Of a DNA stretch of 64,000 nucleotides, positions 60,597 through 64,000 are shown piece by piece. Below the pieces are notes generated by a model that worked only from the letters and a program-made list of their open reading frames with translations, ran no database searches and was not told the origin of the DNA. The DNA is from JBMNGG01 sp050949705 (lineage in GTDB: Bacteria > Bacillota > Thermosediminibacteria > Thermosediminibacterales > Tepidanaerobacteraceae). How positions within the stretch are numbered: position 1 is the stretch's first letter; every line of letters begins with the position of its first letter. The DNA lies in the NCBI GenBank assembly GCA_050949705.1, contig JBMNGG010000005.1, positions 62,001-126,000 on the forward strand, in the 5' to 3' direction. The translations under genes and the position numbers were made by a program.

Positions 60597-62765
60597 CTAT
60601 ATCTTTATTATTGGAGCGTACTTCAACATTAGGTGTTTTTCACCTACTGAAGGAAAAATTATAGAAATCTGTGCATCTTCATCAATTCCGTCTACACCGG
60701 TTACTATGCCTTCGCCCCATTTTGAATGCTTGACCTTGTCACCAGGAGAAATGGAGCTGAAAGATTGGCTATCCATAAAAGATCTTCCTTGACTTTGTAG
60801 ACTCTCAGTCGCTTGCTTTGAAGGCGTTACATTATTAAATGTACCATATGAGGTTTCAGCTATATAATCTGGTGGAATTTCATTTAAAAACCTTGAGGCC
60901 ATATAGTAGGACGTATTTCCATATATACTCCTTTGCCATGCCCTAGTCATATATAGCTCTCTTTTAGCTCTAGTGATTCCTACATAACACAAGCGTCTTT
61001 CTTCTTCTATTTGCTCATTATCTAAAAGTGATCGGGAGTGTGGAAAAATACCTTCATCCATACCTGCTAAAAATACAACAGGAAACTCAAGGCCTTTAGC
61101 ACTATGCAAGGTCATCAATACAATAGATTGTTCCTTTTCTTCTACATCGTCAACATCGGAAAGTAATGCCAACTCAGTAAGAAAGTCCTCCAAACGGGCT
61201 TCAGATGTTCTTTGTTCAAATTCTATAGCGGCACCGATAAACTCTCGAAGGTTCTCTATTCTGCTAATAGATTCTGTAGTAGCCTCATTATAAAGTTCTT
61301 CCATATACCCTGTTTCTTCTAAAATGTAACTCATTAAGTCAGATATACTAATTTCCATTGATATTTTTATAAAATCTTCTAACATAAATAAAAACTTTCG
61401 AAGCTTATTCTTTAGAGATAGAGTCAATGATGTATTATCAATATTTTTTATTATCTCAAAAATGCTTTGGTTGTTTTCCTCAGATATTACTCGAAGTTTA
61501 TTAACTGTAGCATTTCCAATTCCTCTTCGAGGCACATTAATAATCCTAGTAAGACTAACATCGTCAGAAGGATTTGCAACAACTCTCAAATAAGATAAAA
61601 TATCTTTTATTTCCTTCCTGTGATAAAACTTTAAACCTCCCACTATCTTATAAGGAAGACCTGTCTTCACCATGGCCTCTTCCAATACCCTTGACTGTGC
61701 ATTTGTCCTATATAGAACTGCTATGTCCCCATAACTAATATTTTCTTTGTAAACCTTATCATTAATTTCCCGGGCAATAAAATATGCTTCTTGATGCTCA
61801 TCTTCCAAAGTAATAAGTTTTATCTTATGTCCTTCACCGTTGTCAGTCCAAAGAATTTTTGTCTTTCGACCAAAGTTATTTTCAATAAGGCTGTTTGCTG
61901 CATTTAATATATTTTGAGTAGAACGATAGTTTTGTTCTAATCGAATTACAGTAGCATCTTTAAAATCCTGTTCAAATTCCAGTATATTTCTTATATCGGC
62001 ACCTCTAAAACTATAAATACTTTGGTCGTCGTCTCCAACAACACACAAGTTTCGGTGTTTATCAGCCATCATTCTAATAAGATCATATTGTGCTAAATTA
62101 GTATCTTGATACTCATCCACTAAAATATGATGAAATCTGTTCTGATAATAGGATAATATTTGTGGATATTCCTTAAACAGTTCGACTGTTTTCATAATAA
62201 TGTCATCAAAGTCTAAAGCATTACTTTCTCTTAAGCGTTTTTGATATAAGTCATATAATCTCGCCATTGTCTCTTCTCGTATATTTTTGGCTTTATCTAG
62301 GCACTTACTTGGAGAAAGCAATTGGTCCTTTGCACGTCCTATATAGCTTAAAACTCCTGCAGGTGTATACTTTTTGTCATCAATGTTTAAAGTCTTTAAG
62401 CAATCCTTCATCAAAACCTGTTGGTCTTGAGTATCAAATATGATAAAGTTTCTATCATAGCCTATTTTATCAATGTCTCTGCGCAAAAATCTTACACATG
62501 CAGAATGAAAAGTACTTACAAACATATTTTTCATACCGGGTAGTATTTGCTCTATTCTTTCTTTCATTTCTCGAGCAGCCTTATTTGTAAAAGTAATAGC
62601 TATTATATTTTTGGGATCTACCCCTTGATTTTTTATTAAGTATGCAATTCTGTATGTAAGAACCCTAGTTTTTCCGCTGCCTGCCCCTGCTAAAACAAGC
62701 AAGGGACCTTCTGGATGCATCACAGCCTTCCTTTGCTGTGGATTTAGATTATCTAAAAAGTTCAT
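60597..62765 (-). CDS. pcrA: ATP-dependent DNA helicase PcrA/UvrD
   Basis: The 722-residue superfamily 1A helicase has the Q-motif (NPQQRKAV), Walker A LAGAGSGKT (about 27-35), motif Ia FTNKAAREMKER, motif II VDEYQDTN (about 215), motif III DDDQSIYSFRGA, motif IV RLEQNYRST, motif V TLHSAKGLEFPVVFL and motif VI EEERRLCYVGITRA. The C-terminal region ends with a Tudor-like GDKVKHSKWGEGIVTG segment that in PcrA contacts RNA polymerase. It acts in repair and replication-transcription conflict. Confidence 0.98.
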   Translation of the reverse strand: MNFLDNLNPQQRKAVMHPEGPLLVLAGAGSGKTRVLTYRIAYLIKNQGVDPKNIIAITFTNKAAREMKERIEQILPGMKNMFVSTFHSACVRFLRRDIDKIGYDRNFIIFDTQDQQVLMKDCLKTLNIDDKKYTPAGVLSYIGRAKDQLLSPSKCLDKAKNIREETMARLYDLYQKRLRESNALDFDDIIMKTVELFKEYPQILSYYQNRFHHILVDEYQDTNLAQYDLIRMMADKHRNLCVVGDDDQSIYSFRGADIRNILEFEQDFKDATVIRLEQNYRSTQNILNAANSLIENNFGRKTKILWTDNGEGHKIKLITLEDEHQEAYFIAREINDKVYKENISYGDIAVLYRTNAQSRVLEEAMVKTGLPYKIVGGLKFYHRKEIKDILSYLRVVANPSDDVSLTRIINVPRRGIGNATVNKLRVISEENNQSIFEIIKNIDNTSLTLSLKNKLRKFLFMLEDFIKISMEISISDLMSYILEETGYMEELYNEATTESISRIENLREFIGAAIEFEQRTSEARLEDFLTELALLSDVDDVEEKEQSIVLMTLHSAKGLEFPVVFLAGMDEGIFPHSRSLLDNEQIEEERRLCYVGITRAKRELYMTRAWQRSIYGNTSYYMASRFLNEIPPDYIAETSYGTFNNVTPSKQATESLQSQGRSFMDSQSFSSISPGDKVKHSKWGEGIVTGVDGIDEDAQISIIFPSVGEKHLMLKYAPIIKI

Positions 62766-62782
62766 TGAAAACCTCCTAAAAT

Positions 62783-62805
62783 AAAAAGAGCGTGGAGACC
62801 ACGCT
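62783..62805 (-). terminator. Terminator between yerC-like gene and pcrA
   Basis: AGCGTGG-TCT-CCACGCT followed by CTTTTT on the minus strand. It overlaps the yerC stop codon and precedes the pcrA ribosome binding site, so it may attenuate pcrA when transcribed from upstream. Confidence 0.75.
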
Positions 62806-63112
62806 ATAGTTCTTGTTGTTTTTTATTAACAAGTCTCTCTAAAATTATCTTATATCCATTAGCACCATAATTCAGATAACGTTTTACACGGCTTATAGTG
62901 GCGGTGCTAGCACCCGTAGCTTGTGCAATATCAGTGTAAGTCTGGCCTTCTTTTAACATTTCTGCCACCTGCAACCGTTGGGCCATAGATTTTACCTCAC
63001 CAATAGTACAGATATCTTCAAAAAAACGATAACACTCTTCCCGATTCTCCAAAAGTAAAATAGCATCTATAAGCTTATCAATATAAGGATCCTTAAGCTT
63101 TTTTAGCTCCAA
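62804..63112 (-). CDS. YerC/YecD-family TrpR-related DNA-binding protein
   Basis: The 102-residue all-helical protein belongs to the TrpR/YerC superfamily: LLENREECYRFFEDICTIGEVKSMAQRL (read in parts around residues 20-47) and the helix-turn-helix TYTDIAQATGASTATISRV (about 58-76). The target and effector are unknown. In Bacillus, yerC lies upstream of the pcrA-ligA region, and the same neighbourhood is kept here. Confidence 0.88.
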   Translation of the reverse strand: MELKKLKDPYIDKLIDAILLLENREECYRFFEDICTIGEVKSMAQRLQVAEMLKEGQTYTDIAQATGASTATISRVKRYLNYGANGYKIILERLVNKKQQEL

Positions 63113-63151
63113 ACTTACCCCTCCCTTTACACAAGTTACGGATTAGATATT

Positions 63152-64000
63152 TTACTTTGCTAATTCTGCGAGAACATAAGTATAAATCCTTAAATTCTTT
63201 ATGATATCCTCTATCTCAATATATTCGTCTTTTTCATGGGCTAATTCCGGTTTACCAGGAAAAGTAGGACCAAATGCAACACAATTATTAAACATTCTCG
63301 CATAAGTCCCACCACCGATGGAAAAACAGTATGCCGGTTCACCGGTAACTTTTTCGTAGGCATATTTCAATTTTTGTATCATAATATTATCCTCAGGTAC
63401 ATAATGAGGTTTGCTGTCTGATATATCCTCAATACTGAAATATTCCGGAGTATTTTTACGTATTGCATCTAATACTTGATCACAATTGTATTCTACCGGA
63501 TAGCGAATATCCACAGTAACGCTAGCTTTCTTCTGGTCAATATTTACAATGCCCACATTAAAAGTTAAATTACCTGAAATCTCATCATTAAAATCTACAC
63601 CTAAACCTTTACCACTTGTATCGAGACCTATTTTGTCGTTTAAAAATTCAATAAAACATCTCTGGGGCTTTACAAGATTAAGCTCACACAATAATTTTAC
63701 TAATAACATAGCAGCATTCTTCCCTTTTTCTGGAGTGCTTGCATGAGCTGATATTCCATATGATTTTATTATAATTATATCATTATCATCTACAATCTCA
63801 AAATTTGAAGGCATAGTTTCCTTATATCTTTGGACAGTAGATAAGACTAAATTTCTATCTCCTGAAAGACTTACTTGAGCATAATCCGGGACTACATTAT
63901 GGCGAGTTCCACTTTCAAAGGACAAGATTTTTATGCCGCTTTCACTATTCTCACAGTCAAATGAGCTGTTAAGAGTAAATGTAAGGATTCCTTTTTCTCC
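63152..64000 (-). CDS. PepV-type M20 dipeptidase, C-terminal part, cut by window edge
   Basis: The frame is open to the right edge, so 282 C-terminal residues are present. It contains SFESGTRHNVVPDYAQVSL (lid/catalytic domain boundary), SAHASTPEKGKNAAML with a conserved His, SIGGGTYARMFNN and FGPTFPGKPELAHEKDEYI with the C-terminal zinc-ligand His. These are hallmarks of Sapep/PepV dipeptidases, zinc or manganese metalloenzymes that hydrolyse dipeptides in the cytoplasm. An internal TTG at 63925 is not the true start, because the upstream codons (GEKGILTFTLNSS) match the family. Confidence 0.9.
   Translation of the reverse strand, partial: GEKGILTFTLNSSFDCENSESGIKILSFESGTRHNVVPDYAQVSLSGDRNLVLSTVQRYKETMPSNFEIVDDNDIIIIKSYGISAHASTPEKGKNAAMLLVKLLCELNLVKPQRCFIEFLNDKIGLDTSGKGLGVDFNDEISGNLTFNVGIVNIDQKKASVTVDIRYPVEYNCDQVLDAIRKNTPEYFSIEDISDSKPHYVPEDNIMIQKLKYAYEKVTGEPAYCFSIGGGTYARMFNNCVAFGPTFPGKPELAHEKDEYIEIEDIIKNLRIYTYVLAELAK

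Overview
The window looks like chromosomal DNA of a low-GC, spore-forming, anaerobic member of the Clostridia. The basis is the AT-rich sequence, T-box riboswitches on four aminoacyl-tRNA synthetase genes, an L20-type leader on infC-rpmI-rplT, strong GGAGG ribosome binding sites with frequent TTG/GTG starts, spore genes (YtxC-like, CotF-like) and PTS/sigma-54 carbohydrate genes. A Thermosediminibacterales/Tepidanaerobacter-like host is my guess; the sequence alone does not prove it. Most genes are on the minus strand.

Layout. 1-4.3 kb: the start of an 8-oxoguanine glycosylase gene, a nitroreductase, and ileS with its T-box. 4.36-5.92 kb: an intact ISLre2-family insertion sequence with a 9-bp target duplication. 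6.1-8.5 kb: a class A penicillin-binding protein on the plus strand. 8.6-13.5 kb: zapA-polX-mutS2-DUF523. 13.6-17.4 kb: pheS-pheT with a T-box. 17.4-20.3 kb: a SpoU/TrmH methyltransferase and a KtrAB potassium system. 20.3-25.5 kb: infC-rpmI-rplT, thrS, a DUF445 protein and a YtxC-like sporulation protein. 25.6-29.6 kb: tRNA-Val, then a PucR-type regulator divergent from an Old-Yellow-Enzyme/dienoyl-CoA-reductase-type flavoenzyme. 29.7-33.5 kb: an accessory stretch with a tiny Gly-rich protein, two CotF-like spore genes, a frameshifted PBECR-like gene, an orphan structured RNA with its own terminator, decayed gene fragments and a stalk-domain protein whose signal peptide is frameshifted at an A9 tract. 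33.5-34.05 kb: six tRNA genes. 34.2-40.0 kb: a histidine operon (hisZ-G-C-B-A-F-IE) with no hisD or hisH. 40.2-43.7 kb: phosphohexomutase, an orphan Cys-rich ORF, and glyS with a T-box. 43.9-58.3 kb: a carbohydrate island. 58.4-64 kb: a PepV-type dipeptidase (partial), YerC, PcrA and LigA.

The carbohydrate island is the most coherent non-housekeeping unit. It holds a galactitol-type PTS (IIA, IIB, IIC), a glucitol-type PTS (IIC, IIBC, IIA) with GutM, a SorC regulator, a SAF-domain dehydrogenase, acetoin/2-oxoacid dehydrogenase E1alpha-E1beta-E2, a class II aldolase, and a LevR-like sigma-54 activator. I find three GG-N10-GC (-24/-12) sigma-54 promoter matches, placed before levR, before the galactitol PTS genes and before the E1alpha gene. 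The glucitol operon instead has a consensus sigma-A promoter with direct repeats next to the SorC start. The inferred picture is PTS-gated, sigma-54-driven induction of polyol uptake coupled to an acyl-generating 2-oxoacid or acetoin dehydrogenase.

Two genes appear to use non-canonical starts: infC (ATT, known for this gene in other bacteria) and hisC (ATT or ATA, unexpected).
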